NCBI RefSeq assembly: GCF_014647675.1
Contig: NZ_BMPQ01000027.1
Span: 54,693-118,692 of the forward strand
DNA: 64,000 bases
Source of the DNA: Streptomyces flaveus
Lineage (GTDB): Bacteria; Actinomycetota; Actinomycetes; Streptomycetales; Streptomycetaceae
Direction: 5' to 3'
Within the stretch, counting starts at the first letter, position 1; each line of letters starts with the position of its first letter. A program made the position numbers and the translations under genes. The notes beneath the pieces were generated by a model. That model saw nothing but the letters and a program-made list of their open reading frames with translations, ran no database searches and was not told the DNA's origin. Shown here one piece after another: positions 42,540 through 50,523 of the stretch.

Positions 42540-43385
42540 TCAGGAGAAGACGACGGTGCGGGAGCCGGTGAGGACGACGCGGTCCTCCGCGTGCAGCCGG
42601 ACCGCCCGTGCCAGCACGACCCGCTCGACGTCCCGGCCGATCGCGACCAGTTCGGGCGCGGTGTGGCGATGACCGACGCGGACGACGTCCTGCTCGATGA
42701 TCGGGCCCTCGTCCAGGTCGGCGGTGACGAAGTGGGCGGTGGCGCCGATGAGTTTGACGCCCCGCTCGTGGGCCTGGTGGTAGGGCTTGGCGCCCTTGAA
42801 GCCCGGCAGGAACGAGTGGTGGATGTTGATGATCCGGCCGGACATCCTGCCGCACAGGTCGTCGGAGAGGACCTGCATGTAGCGGGCGAGCACCACGAAG
42901 TCGACCTGGTGCTTAGCCATCAGCCGCAGCAGCTCGGCCTCCGCCTCGGGCTTGGTGTCGCGGGTGACGGGGACGTGGACGAAGGGGATGCCGTACCGCT
43001 TCGCGACAGGCGCCAGTTCGGGGTGGTTGGAGACGATCAGCGGGATGTCGAGGGGCAGTTCGCCCAGGTCCCAGCGGTAGAGCAGGTCGACGAGGCAGTG
43101 GTCGAACTTCGACACCATCAGCAGCACCCGGCGGCGCTGCTCCTCGGGCCGGACGGTCAGAACCGGGTCGAAGCGGGCCAGCCGCAGCGCGAGTTCGTCC
43201 CGCAGGTTCTCGGTGTCGGCCTCGGGCGTCTCCAGGCACACACGGATGGTGAAGATGCCGGTGCCGGGATCGGAGAACTGGGCGCTCTCCAGGATGTTGC
43301 CCTTGGCCTCCGCGACGCCCGCGGCGAGCGCGTGGACGATGCCCGGCTGGTCGGGGCAGCGGAGCGTGAGAATGCAGCGTTGCAC
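42540..43385 (-). CDS. purU: Formyltetrahydrofolate deformylase
   Basis: A 281-residue hydrolase that frees formate from 10-formyl-THF. GTG start at 43385. An N-terminal ACT domain (ILTLRCPDQPGIVHALAAG) is followed by the formyltransferase fold, with the Asn-His pair in IVSNHPELAPVAKRYGIPF, NIHHSFLPGFKGAKPYHQA, and the catalytic Asp in VTADLDEGPIIEQ. In the order gcvT-like, purU, folD it drains the one-carbon unit to formate and regenerates THF. The same trio is known beside N-demethylating enzymes such as dimethylglycine oxidase in Arthrobacter. Confidence 0.93.
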   Translation of the reverse strand: MQRCILTLRCPDQPGIVHALAAGVAEAKGNILESAQFSDPGTGIFTIRVCLETPEADTENLRDELALRLARFDPVLTVRPEEQRRRVLLMVSKFDHCLVDLLYRWDLGELPLDIPLIVSNHPELAPVAKRYGIPFVHVPVTRDTKPEAEAELLRLMAKHQVDFVVLARYMQVLSDDLCGRMSGRIINIHHSFLPGFKGAKPYHQAHERGVKLIGATAHFVTADLDEGPIIEQDVVRVGHRHTAPELVAIGRDVERVVLARAVRLHAEDRVVLTGSRTVVFS

Positions 43386-43403
43386 GTCGGGATCTCCGTC
43401 GGC

Positions 43404-44525
43404 TCAGGCCCGCACGCGGGCGCGCTCGGGGTCGTACACGGGTGTGGGCCGGACCGTGGCGTCGGCCTTGGAGCCGTCGGCGGCGACGGCGGTCAGCGCG
43501 GTGCCGGACCTCACGGCATCGCGGTGGACCCGAGCCAGACCGAGGGTGGCGCCGTCGAGGACGGGGGAGGGCAGCGCCATCGTCACGTAGCCGATGTCAC
43601 GGCCGCCCAGCTCCAGCCGGGCGCCCTCGGCGGCCTCCGGCGCGGTGTCCACGACGACGCTGACGACGCGGCCGGTCACGCTGTCCTTCTTGGCCAGCAG
43701 CGCGTCCCGCCCCTGGAAGGGGCCCTTGTCGAAGTCCAGCGCCCAGCCCATCCGGCACTCGAACGGGGTGACGGTGCGGTCGTACTCCAGCTCCCCCATG
43801 ATCATTCCGGCCTCGGTGCGGCAGGTCAGCAGGGCGATCGCGCCGAAGGCCCTGATCCCCAGGTCCGCACCCGCCTCGAAGACCGCGTCCCACAGCGCGA
43901 GGGCCTGCTCCCGCGGGACCTGGATCTCGTAGCCGAGCTCGGCGGTGAAACCGAGCCGGCTCACCTGTGCGGGGATGCCCGCGATGAGGGCGTCGCGCAG
44001 GAAGGTGTAGTAGGGGAACGCGGTGTTGGACACGTCGACGTGGGTGAGGCGCTGGAGGACGTCGCGGCTGCGCGGGCCCTGCAGGGTCAGGACGGCGGAC
44101 TCGTCGCGGCGTTCGGTGACCGTGGTCCCGGCGGGCGCGTGAGCGGCCAGCGACTGCCGGGTGGCGGGGTTGCCGCCGGTGACGACGACGTGGTCGGGCG
44201 CGAGGACGGCCACGGTCACGTCGTCCAGCATCATCCCGTCGGCGTCGACCACGACCCCGTAGGCGATGCGTCCGGCACCCAGCCCCTTGACGCTGCGCGA
44301 GAAGACGGCGTCGACGGTTGCGACCGCCTCCTCACCTTGGACATGCCACTTGTAGAGCATCGAGTACTCGGAGGCCCCGACGGCGGTGCGGATCGCTTCG
44401 TACTCCTCGGCCGGATCACCGATGGCCAGCGGTACGGCGTTGCCGTAGATGTCGATCCACTCCCCGACCCGGTCCGCGTAGCGGGGAGCGAACGGGGTGG
44501 TGCTCAGTCCTTCGGGGATGGCCAT
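43404..44525 (-). CDS. GcvT-like folate-dependent aminomethyl/methyl transferase
   Basis: A 373-residue protein of the glycine-cleavage T-protein fold. The ATG at 44525 has TGGAG upstream. Segments include ASEYSMLYKWHVQGEEAVA, GRIAYGVVVDADGMMLDD, the folate-contacting Glu in RLGFTAELGYEIQVP, and MGWALDFDKGPFQGRDALL. No FAD-oxidase domain is fused, and no gcvP or gcvH lies nearby, so it is not part of the glycine cleavage system. Relatives include DmdA and LigM, which move methyl groups from S- or O-methyl donors to THF. Here it likely loads a one-carbon unit from substrate or formaldehyde onto THF. Confidence 0.86.
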   Translation of the reverse strand: MAIPEGLSTTPFAPRYADRVGEWIDIYGNAVPLAIGDPAEEYEAIRTAVGASEYSMLYKWHVQGEEAVATVDAVFSRSVKGLGAGRIAYGVVVDADGMMLDDVTVAVLAPDHVVVTGGNPATRQSLAAHAPAGTTVTERRDESAVLTLQGPRSRDVLQRLTHVDVSNTAFPYYTFLRDALIAGIPAQVSRLGFTAELGYEIQVPREQALALWDAVFEAGADLGIRAFGAIALLTCRTEAGMIMGELEYDRTVTPFECRMGWALDFDKGPFQGRDALLAKKDSVTGRVVSVVVDTAPEAAEGARLELGGRDIGYVTMALPSPVLDGATLGLARVHRDAVRSGTALTAVAADGSKADATVRPTPVYDPERARVRA

Positions 44526-44561
44526 GAGGGCTCCAGTGGCTAGAGGGCGTGCGCTGCAGCG

Positions 44562-44601
44562 AGAATCTATCCATCTGGATAACTTGTCAATAGGATAGAT
44601 T
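44562..44601. promoter_or_regulatory. gcvT-like/TetR divergent promoter with TATCC operator
   Basis: On the minus strand a consensus -35 TTGACA (44590-44585) and GATTCT -10 (44567-44562) are 17 bases apart. The perfect dyad TATCCA-TC-TGGATA (44568-44581) fills the spacer. A larger dyad, AATCTATCC (44564-44572) with GGATAGATT (44593-44601), encloses it. The TetR gene starts 33 bases further on. This is the best copy of the motif also found at 28471 and 35036. Confidence 0.8.
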
Positions 44602-44634
44602 GAGTTCGGGGGACGGCAGACAAAGGAGGGGCGA

Positions 44635-45318
44635 GTGACCGCCGCGGCAGAGACGGACGGTGAGGCCGGCGAGGACGCACGGCCCAGCTACGGCGAAGGA
44701 CGGGGGGCGCTCCTGGAAGCGGCCGTCAGGGTGGTGGCCCGGGGCGGCCTGCGGAAGTTGACCTACCGTGCCGTTGCCGCCGAAGCCGGCGTCACGCACG
44801 GACTGGTCGCCCACCACTTCGGTTCGCGCGACGTCCTCCTCGAAGAGGCGCTGCGGTGGTGCGTCACACGCAGCATCGAGACGTCCTCGCTGGTGCCCGC
44901 CAGCGGAAGGCTGGAGGACTTCGCCGCGACCCTGGCCGACTTCATCGCGGCCGACCCCGACGTCCAGGCGTTCCAGTACGAGCTGAAGCTCGAATCGAGC
45001 AGGCGGCCGGAGCTGCGGCGCCATGTAGACGCGCTCTACGACGCGTACCGCGACGCCGTCCGCGAGGCCTTGGCCTGCTTCGACGTGTCGCAGGAGATGG
45101 CGGAGATCGTCTTCGCGGCCCTGGAGGGCCTGGTATTCCACCAGGTCACGTCCGGCGCACCGGGCCGCACCGAGGCGAGTGTCGACGCCTTGCGTCGGCT
45201 CCTCGCAGCCCATCGCGCGCAGGCGTCACCGGGGACGTCCGACGGTACATCGAATGAGCCGAAGCTCTCCTGCGCCAACCTCAGAAGCGGCGATGACGAG
45301 CATTTTCAAAGGGCATGA
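44635..45318 (+). CDS. TetR-family regulator, locus copy 2
   Basis: A 227-residue TetR protein. The GTG at 44635 has a strong AAAGGAGGGG upstream. The DNA-binding part (LLEAAVRVVARGGLRKLTYRAVAAEAGVTHGLVAHHFGSRDVLL) is almost identical to that of the 34307-34909 regulator, which suggests a common operator. The ligand half is more diverged. Divergent from the gcvT-purU-folD operon across the best TATCC dyad, it is the prime candidate for the repressor of the whole locus. The last 35 residues are unstructured and may be a late stop. Confidence 0.9.
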   Translation: MTAAAETDGEAGEDARPSYGEGRGALLEAAVRVVARGGLRKLTYRAVAAEAGVTHGLVAHHFGSRDVLLEEALRWCVTRSIETSSLVPASGRLEDFAATLADFIAADPDVQAFQYELKLESSRRPELRRHVDALYDAYRDAVREALACFDVSQEMAEIVFAALEGLVFHQVTSGAPGRTEASVDALRRLLAAHRAQASPGTSDGTSNEPKLSCANLRSGDDEHFQRA

Positions 45319-45327
45319 CCAGGGAGC

Positions 45328-45370
45328 CCGGCCGCACGGCACGCCTTCCTCGGGCATGCCGTGCGGCCGG
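45328..45370 (+). terminator. Long hairpin after the second TetR gene
   Basis: A perfect 14-base stem, CCGGCCGCACGGCA at 45328-45341 and TGCCGTGCGGCCGG at 45357-45370, starts nine bases after the stop. Confidence 0.8.
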
Positions 45371-45375
45371 CGACG

Positions 45376-45957
45376 CGACCGCGGTGCTGGACCAGCACCT
45401 GCGGTTCACCGGGTGAGCCGGGAAGCCGAGGAGCTGTTCGGTCTGGGGTCCAAGGAAGTCCTCGGCCGGTCCGCCGACGCCGTGCTGGCCGATGCCGAGA
45501 CGGGTGCCGGCGTCTCAGCCGCCTGGGGCGGTGGCCCGGCATGGTCCGCTCGGCCCTCGGCCGGCCGCCGTGGTGACGGCCGCCCGGTGCCCGTGTCCTT
45601 GTCTCTCACCCAGCTCGCCCTCGGGGTGGGTGCGACCGGGTGGCTGCTGGTGGCCATGGATTCGGAGCCGGCGCACCGGTAGGCCCTCGGCCGGGCCATG
45701 CTTGACGGACTCGACCGGGAAGCGCCCGTCCAGCTGGTGGTCTACGACACGGACGCCCGGGTGCGCTGGATCAACGCCGCGATCGAGAAGCAGTTCGGAC
45801 CCCCCTTGAAGAGGCTGCCGGACGGTTCGTGAAGGACATCTTGCCGGAGGGCGAGGTTCTGACGGAGGTCGACGGGACGGCCGCAGGTGTCGAGGAGATC
45901 ATCCAGCGCGTGGTCCGCACCGGCGCACCCGTGGTCGACGTGCGTTACCGGAGAAGG
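45376..45957 (+). pseudogene. Decayed PAS-domain sensor (RsbU/SpoIIE-phosphatase type) gene
   Basis: Pieces of a PAS-containing protein follow one another in changing frames. ATAVLDQHLRFTG (near 45380-45410) runs into a stop. VSREAEELFGLGSKEVLGRSADAVLA and GVGATGWLLVAMDSE follow in the next frame and stop at the TAG 45680-45682. The same frame continues ALGRAMLDGLDREAPVQLVV, YDTDARVRWINAAIEKQFG. After a C-run at about 45798-45803 another frame gives EEAAGRFVKDILPEGEVL and VEEIIQRVVRTGAPVVDVRY before homology stops near 45957. These are two consecutive PAS domains as in Streptomyces SpoIIE-type phosphatases; the phosphatase part is gone. At least two shifts and one nonsense codon make it dead. 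Confidence 0.72.
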
Positions 45958-46055
45958 TGTTCGGCTCGGTGGAAATCGCGTTCGCTGTCGCTTTTGAGTC
46001 TGCGGGCCGGTGGCCGGATCCGTTGCCATGCGGTGACCTTTCACCAGTGTGGCGT

Positions 46056-47225
46056 TCAGGACTTCCAAAGCGCCCGGAACTCGGCTCGGTAGTCGGTCGG
46101 GCCCTCGTACCGTTCGCCAGCCTTCGGCAGATTGTCGTCACGAGTGACGACCTGCCAGCCCAGACCGGACGGCGCCGGGGCAGCGCCCGCGAAGACCCGG
46201 TTGAGTGCGTCGGCCGCCGCATACGCCTGGTGGCCGAGTGAGGATCCGACGCACATCTGGACGCCCTTGCCCTCGCGCACATAGCCCAGGCTGTCCAGCG
46301 AACATTCACCGCCGGCGACCGACAGATCCGGTCGGTTCGCCGACACCAGTGCGGCCTGGATACCGCCCGTCGCCATGAAGTCGACGTCCACCGCAACCGC
46401 GTTGACCTGCGGCAGTTTGGTCAGGGCGGTTTCGAACTTCTGCCGGATCTGCGGAACGTCCTGTGGTGTGATGTCGACCGTGCCTGCAACGGTACATCCG
46501 GAGCAGGTGGCGATCTCCTTCTCGAAACCTTCCGCGAGGTACTCGCCGAAGGCGACCCCGCGGAACGCCACGTGCAGGACCTTCGCCTTGCCCTTCGACT
46601 TGGCGATCAACCAGTCCGCGCGCAGTTTCCCCTGCTGGCGGAAGAACTCGGCGTTGGACGGCACGGACGAGGCGAAGGTCGCACCGGCATCGAACATGGC
46701 CTTCCCGCCCCCCAGTTTGGGGTCGTCGCAGTCGAACGCCGTCAGCCCGACGATCTTGATTTTCGCCTGCTTCGCCTCGCCCAGAGCAGCCTTCACCGGG
46801 GCGCAGTCGACCGATTCCAGGACGATTCCATCGGCCTTGGCGGCGACTGCCTGCCGCACGCAGCCGGCCCAGGCGCCGTTGGCGTTGTTGCGTCCGTCGC
46901 AGACGGACGTTTTCCACCCCAGCGTCTTTCCTGCCTTCCGTACCTGCTCGGTGAGATGGGCGAGGCCGGGCACCTGCTCGAACGCAGAGATGACCCACAC
47001 CTTCTTTCCGGCCGATGCGGGTGGTCCGGATGTGGGAGCGGGGCCCCCGATCCCCTTGACGGCTGCTTCGACAGCGGTCGTGGCAGCGGAGACCGCTTCG
47101 GCTGAATTCCCGCCGGGCTTACCGGCCGCCGCGCCCGTATTTGTTGAGCAGCCTGTGAGAGCCAGCATCCCTGCCAAGGCGCCTGCCGAAGCGGTGCGGG
47201 GGATGGGGATCGAATAGCGTTTCAT
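46056..47225 (-). CDS. CUT2-type ABC substrate-binding lipoprotein, Cys-rich
   Basis: A 389-residue periplasmic-binding-type lipoprotein. The signal peptide ends in a lipobox LTGC near residue 26. The ribose-binding-like fold follows (KVWVISAFEQVPGLAHLTEQV, VLESVDCAP, KVLHVAFRGVAFGEYLAEGF, VDVDFMATGGIQAAL). Eight further Cys are spread over the mature part (SVCDG, AGCVR, VDCAP, FDCDD, ATCSGC, GECS, QMCVG), an even number that suggests four disulfides and is uncommon in this family. It is divergent from the amidase/ATPase/permease operon and probably delivers the substrate to it. The sugar-like class does not prove a sugar ligand. Confidence 0.87.
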   Translation of the reverse strand: MKRYSIPIPRTASAGALAGMLALTGCSTNTGAAAGKPGGNSAEAVSAATTAVEAAVKGIGGPAPTSGPPASAGKKVWVISAFEQVPGLAHLTEQVRKAGKTLGWKTSVCDGRNNANGAWAGCVRQAVAAKADGIVLESVDCAPVKAALGEAKQAKIKIVGLTAFDCDDPKLGGGKAMFDAGATFASSVPSNAEFFRQQGKLRADWLIAKSKGKAKVLHVAFRGVAFGEYLAEGFEKEIATCSGCTVAGTVDITPQDVPQIRQKFETALTKLPQVNAVAVDVDFMATGGIQAALVSANRPDLSVAGGECSLDSLGYVREGKGVQMCVGSSLGHQAYAAADALNRVFAGAAPAPSGLGWQVVTRDDNLPKAGERYEGPTDYRAEFRALWKS

Positions 47226-47548
47226 GGCCGATCGTCCTTGTCTGGGGTCGGTGGGTTTGCCGCCGGACCGGAGGCACCCTCAGGTCGCCCGTGAATGAAG
47301 GCCCTGGTCCAGCCCGCGCCCCAGACCTCTGGGCTCGGGGCGGGTGCGTTTCGACAGTGTGGGGTGGTCCCCTGCCCCGCGGTTGATCCGGAGGGCGAAG
47401 TCATTGACCGCGGTGGTACTCCTGACCCACGACCCGCCCTCCGAAGGCTTGTGCCGTGACAGTCAACAACCTCGCCCTGCCGGTCAATGCGATCGGCGGG
47501 CTCGTCGTCAGACTCTGTCGCCATACGACACACGGGAGGTTTTGACCG
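47226..47548. promoter_or_regulatory. Divergent region between the binding protein and amidase genes
   Basis: This 323-base gap must hold promoters for both directions. CGGAGGGCG at 47389-47397 and CGCCCTCCG at 47435-47443 form a perfect 9-base inverted repeat 37 bases apart, a possible site for the AraC-type regulator at 51586. No coding sequence was recognised. Confidence 0.45.
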
Positions 47549-48958
47549 ATGAACCCGTTCGACTCAGCAGTGAGTCTGGCTCAGGCCGTCCGGTCCAAGC
47601 AGGTCAGTCCGGTGGAGATCGCGCAGGAGTACTTGCGTCGGATCGACCGGTACGACCCGGAGATCAACGCGTTCGTCTGGCGCAACGACGAAGAGGTGCT
47701 CCAAGCGGCGAAGGACGCCGAGGACGCCGTCATGTCGGACGGGAAGCTGCCTGCTTTCCACGGGGTGCCGATCCCCGTGAAGGACTTCAACTCTGTTGCC
47801 GGACAGCCGAACACCTACGGATCCGTGGGGGTCTCCGACGCCCCGCGCACAGAGACCGATCTGAGCATCGAGCGCCTGCAGCAGTCCGGTTTCCTGCTGA
47901 TGGGACGGACCAACGCACCCGAGATGGGGCCGATGTCGGTCACCGAGAACCAGCGCTACGGCATCACACGCAACCCGTGGGACCTCAGGCTGAGCCCGGG
48001 AGGATCGAGCGGCGGCGGCGCCGCCGCCGTCGCGGGCGGGTTGGCGCCGGTGGCACAGGCCTCGGACGGCGGCGGATCGATCCGTATGCCGTCCTCGGCG
48101 TGCGGGCTGGTGGGCCTAAAACCGAGCCGGGGACGGGTCCCGATGCGTGTGCCCGCCTGGGAGCATTCCGCGACCGACGGTGCGGTCACCCGCCATGTCG
48201 AGGACGCCGCCGCACTGCTGGACGTGATGTCAGTACCTGATCTGCTGGGGTGGTACCACGCGCCGGTGCCGGAGCGGCCGTTCGCCGAGGAGGTCGGCCG
48301 GGAGACCGGACGGCTGCGGGTCGGCCTGCTGGTGTCGGCGCCCACCGGGGTACCCGTGGACGACGAGTGCGTCGCCGCGGCCAAGGCGCTCGCGCACGTC
48401 CTGGAGGGTCTCGGCCACGACGTCTCGCCGGTTGAGCCCAGGTTCTTCTCCCTGGACGCGGCGCGGGCCTTCGTCGACCTGGTCGTGCCGGCCGCACTCC
48501 ACCTGACCCCGTACGACGATCCCGATCTGGCCGAGCCGTACCTGCAGGTGCTGCGGGCACAGGCATTGTCCCGCAACAGTGCCGAGTACGCCCAGGGTGT
48601 CGCGCTGCTGCACCTGGAGTCCCGCGAGATCATCGCTCAGTGGGGACGCGACTTCGACGTCCTGCTCACTCCCACCATGGCCTGCACGCCGCCGCCGGCG
48701 GGCACTGTCGTCCAGGACAAGAACGCCGACCCCACCGGCTTCCGGATGACGGAGACCCAGATGATCTCCTTCACGTTCTTCGCCAACTTGACCGGGCTGC
48801 CGGCGATCAGCCTGCCCGTGCACCGGACCGCCGCGGGTGTCCCGGTCGGTGCCCAACTGGTTGGTGCCCCCTTCGACGAAGCGTGCCTGATCCGCCTGGC
48901 CAGTGCCGTCGAGTCGGTCTTCGGATGGACCACGACGCTTCCCGACGCGTTCCGCTGA
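47549..48958 (+). CDS. Amidase-signature hydrolase
   Basis: A 469-residue amidase hydrolysing a C-N amide bond. The Ser-cisSer-Lys triad is visible: Lys in VPIPVKDFNSVAG, the cis-Ser in SPGGSSGGGAAAVAGG, and the nucleophile Ser in ASDGGGSIRMPSSACGLVGLKP. ATG 47549 has GGGAGG upstream. No signal peptide is present, so it is cytoplasmic. As the first gene before the ABC ATPase and permease it suggests that the imported compound, or its first product, is an amide. Confidence 0.92.
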   Translation: MNPFDSAVSLAQAVRSKQVSPVEIAQEYLRRIDRYDPEINAFVWRNDEEVLQAAKDAEDAVMSDGKLPAFHGVPIPVKDFNSVAGQPNTYGSVGVSDAPRTETDLSIERLQQSGFLLMGRTNAPEMGPMSVTENQRYGITRNPWDLRLSPGGSSGGGAAAVAGGLAPVAQASDGGGSIRMPSSACGLVGLKPSRGRVPMRVPAWEHSATDGAVTRHVEDAAALLDVMSVPDLLGWYHAPVPERPFAEEVGRETGRLRVGLLVSAPTGVPVDDECVAAAKALAHVLEGLGHDVSPVEPRFFSLDAARAFVDLVVPAALHLTPYDDPDLAEPYLQVLRAQALSRNSAEYAQGVALLHLESREIIAQWGRDFDVLLTPTMACTPPPAGTVVQDKNADPTGFRMTETQMISFTFFANLTGLPAISLPVHRTAAGVPVGAQLVGAPFDEACLIRLASAVESVFGWTTTLPDAFR

Positions 48959-48978
48959 GCCGGCCAGAGGTTGCGACC

Positions 48979-50523
48979 ATGGATGAACCAGCCATCGAAC
49001 TGTCCGGCATCAGCAAATCGTTCACCGGTGTGCCCGTGCTCAGAGACGTCTCGTTCCGTGTCCGTGCGGGATCCCTCCATGCCCTGCTGGGTGGCAACGG
49101 GTCGGGCAAGTCCACCACCTTGAAGATCCTCGCCGGGATCCACCGCGCCGAGCACGGGGGCGTCATCCGAGTGCACGGCACGCGCCATGACACCCGGGAC
49201 TACTCTCCGGCGACGGCACGCGCGGCAGGTCTGCGATTCGTGCACCAGGAACTGGGGCTGGTCCCCGACCTCACCGTCAGTGAGAACTTCGCCCTGGACG
49301 GGGGGTTTCCCCGGCGGTACGGCCCCGCCATCGGATGGCGTGCGCTGCATCGCGGCACCCAGGAGCAGCTCGACCGGGCGCAGGTCCGGGTCGACGCCCG
49401 CACACCGGTGCGGGAGCTCCGGCCGAGCGACCGCACCCTGGTGGCGATCGCGAGGGCCCTGCGCGACAGCGATCGCGGTCGGCACATCACCCTCGTGCTC
49501 GACGAACCCACCGCGAGCCTGCCGCAGCACGAGGTCGACGTGCTGCTGGGGGCGTTGCGCGAGTGCCGGGACCGAGGCCAGACGATCATCTACGTGAGCC
49601 ACCGGCTTGGCGAGGTACTCGAGATCGCCGACCGGATCAGCGTGCTCCGCGACGGCGAGGTGGCCGTCGACATCCCTGCGTCCGGTGCGAGCCGGGAGAG
49701 CTTGATCGAGGCGATGACCGGTGCCTCCGTCGAGCCTCCGGCGCGGCGGGCACCGGGAGAGGGGGACCCGGTGGGCCCGGCTCTCCTGCGGGTCCAAGGG
49801 CTCAGCGCGGGCGCGCTGAGATGTGCGGACCTCGACCTGGCGGCAGGGGAGGTGGTCGGTCTCGCCGGTCTCGTCGGCTCGGGACGTACCTCGCTGTTGC
49901 GGGCGCTGTTCGGGGACCTGCTGGTGCGTGCCGGCACCGTCATACTCGACGGACAGGCGGTCACCGTCCGCAACCCCGCCGAAGCGATCGAGCTGGGCAT
50001 CGCCCTGGTGCCCGAGGACCGCGCCGGTGACGCCGCGTTCCTTGACCGTCCTCTGTGGGAGAACGTGTCCGCGGCCAGTGCCGGGGACTACTGGTCCGGC
50101 TGGCGGATGGACCGCAGGCGGGAGCGGAGCGACGCGCTCGCGCTGCTGGACCGCTACGACGTACGCGCTGCGTCGGCCGACGCGCCGTTCGCCTCGGTCT
50201 CGGGCGGCAACCAGCAGAAGGCGGTGCTCGCCCGCTGGTTCCACCGCGCGCCCCGGGTGCTGCTGCTCGACGAGCCGACGCAGGGGGTCGATGCCGCAGC
50301 CCGGGCCGACATCCACCGGTTCGTGCGCGCGCAGGTTTCGGGCGGCAGCGCCGCGCTCGTGGCGAGCTCGGACGCGGAGGAACTCGCCGAGCTGTGCGAC
50401 CGCGTCGTCGTCCTGCGCGAGGGGCGAAGCTCGGCGGTGCTGTCCGGACCCCAACTCACTGAAGCTCGCATCTCCCAGTTGGCACAAGAGGATCGGAGTG
50501 ACCTCGATGTCCCTGAACAGTAA
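48979..50523 (+). CDS. CUT2 ABC importer ATPase (RbsA/MglA type)
   Basis: A 514-residue protein with two fused nucleotide-binding domains. The first has Walker A GGNGSGKST, Walker B TLVLDEPTA and switch His in YVSHRLGE; its signature is degenerate (ELRPSDRTLVAIARAL). The second has a degenerate Walker A (GLVGSGRTS) but a good signature SGGNQQKAVLARW and Walker B LLLDEPTQGVD. Such asymmetry is normal in ribose-type ATPases. ATG 48979 follows the amidase stop by 20 bases. Confidence 0.93.
   Translation: MDEPAIELSGISKSFTGVPVLRDVSFRVRAGSLHALLGGNGSGKSTTLKILAGIHRAEHGGVIRVHGTRHDTRDYSPATARAAGLRFVHQELGLVPDLTVSENFALDGGFPRRYGPAIGWRALHRGTQEQLDRAQVRVDARTPVRELRPSDRTLVAIARALRDSDRGRHITLVLDEPTASLPQHEVDVLLGALRECRDRGQTIIYVSHRLGEVLEIADRISVLRDGEVAVDIPASGASRESLIEAMTGASVEPPARRAPGEGDPVGPALLRVQGLSAGALRCADLDLAAGEVVGLAGLVGSGRTSLLRALFGDLLVRAGTVILDGQAVTVRNPAEAIELGIALVPEDRAGDAAFLDRPLWENVSAASAGDYWSGWRMDRRRERSDALALLDRYDVRAASADAPFASVSGGNQQKAVLARWFHRAPRVLLLDEPTQGVDAAARADIHRFVRAQVSGGSAALVASSDAEELAELCDRVVVLREGRSSAVLSGPQLTEARISQLAQEDRSDLDVPEQ

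Noticed and set aside
47389..47443. 9-base inverted repeat as a definite AraC site
   Set aside because: The arms are 37 bases apart and AraC proteins usually bind direct repeats, so it is noted only as a possibility.
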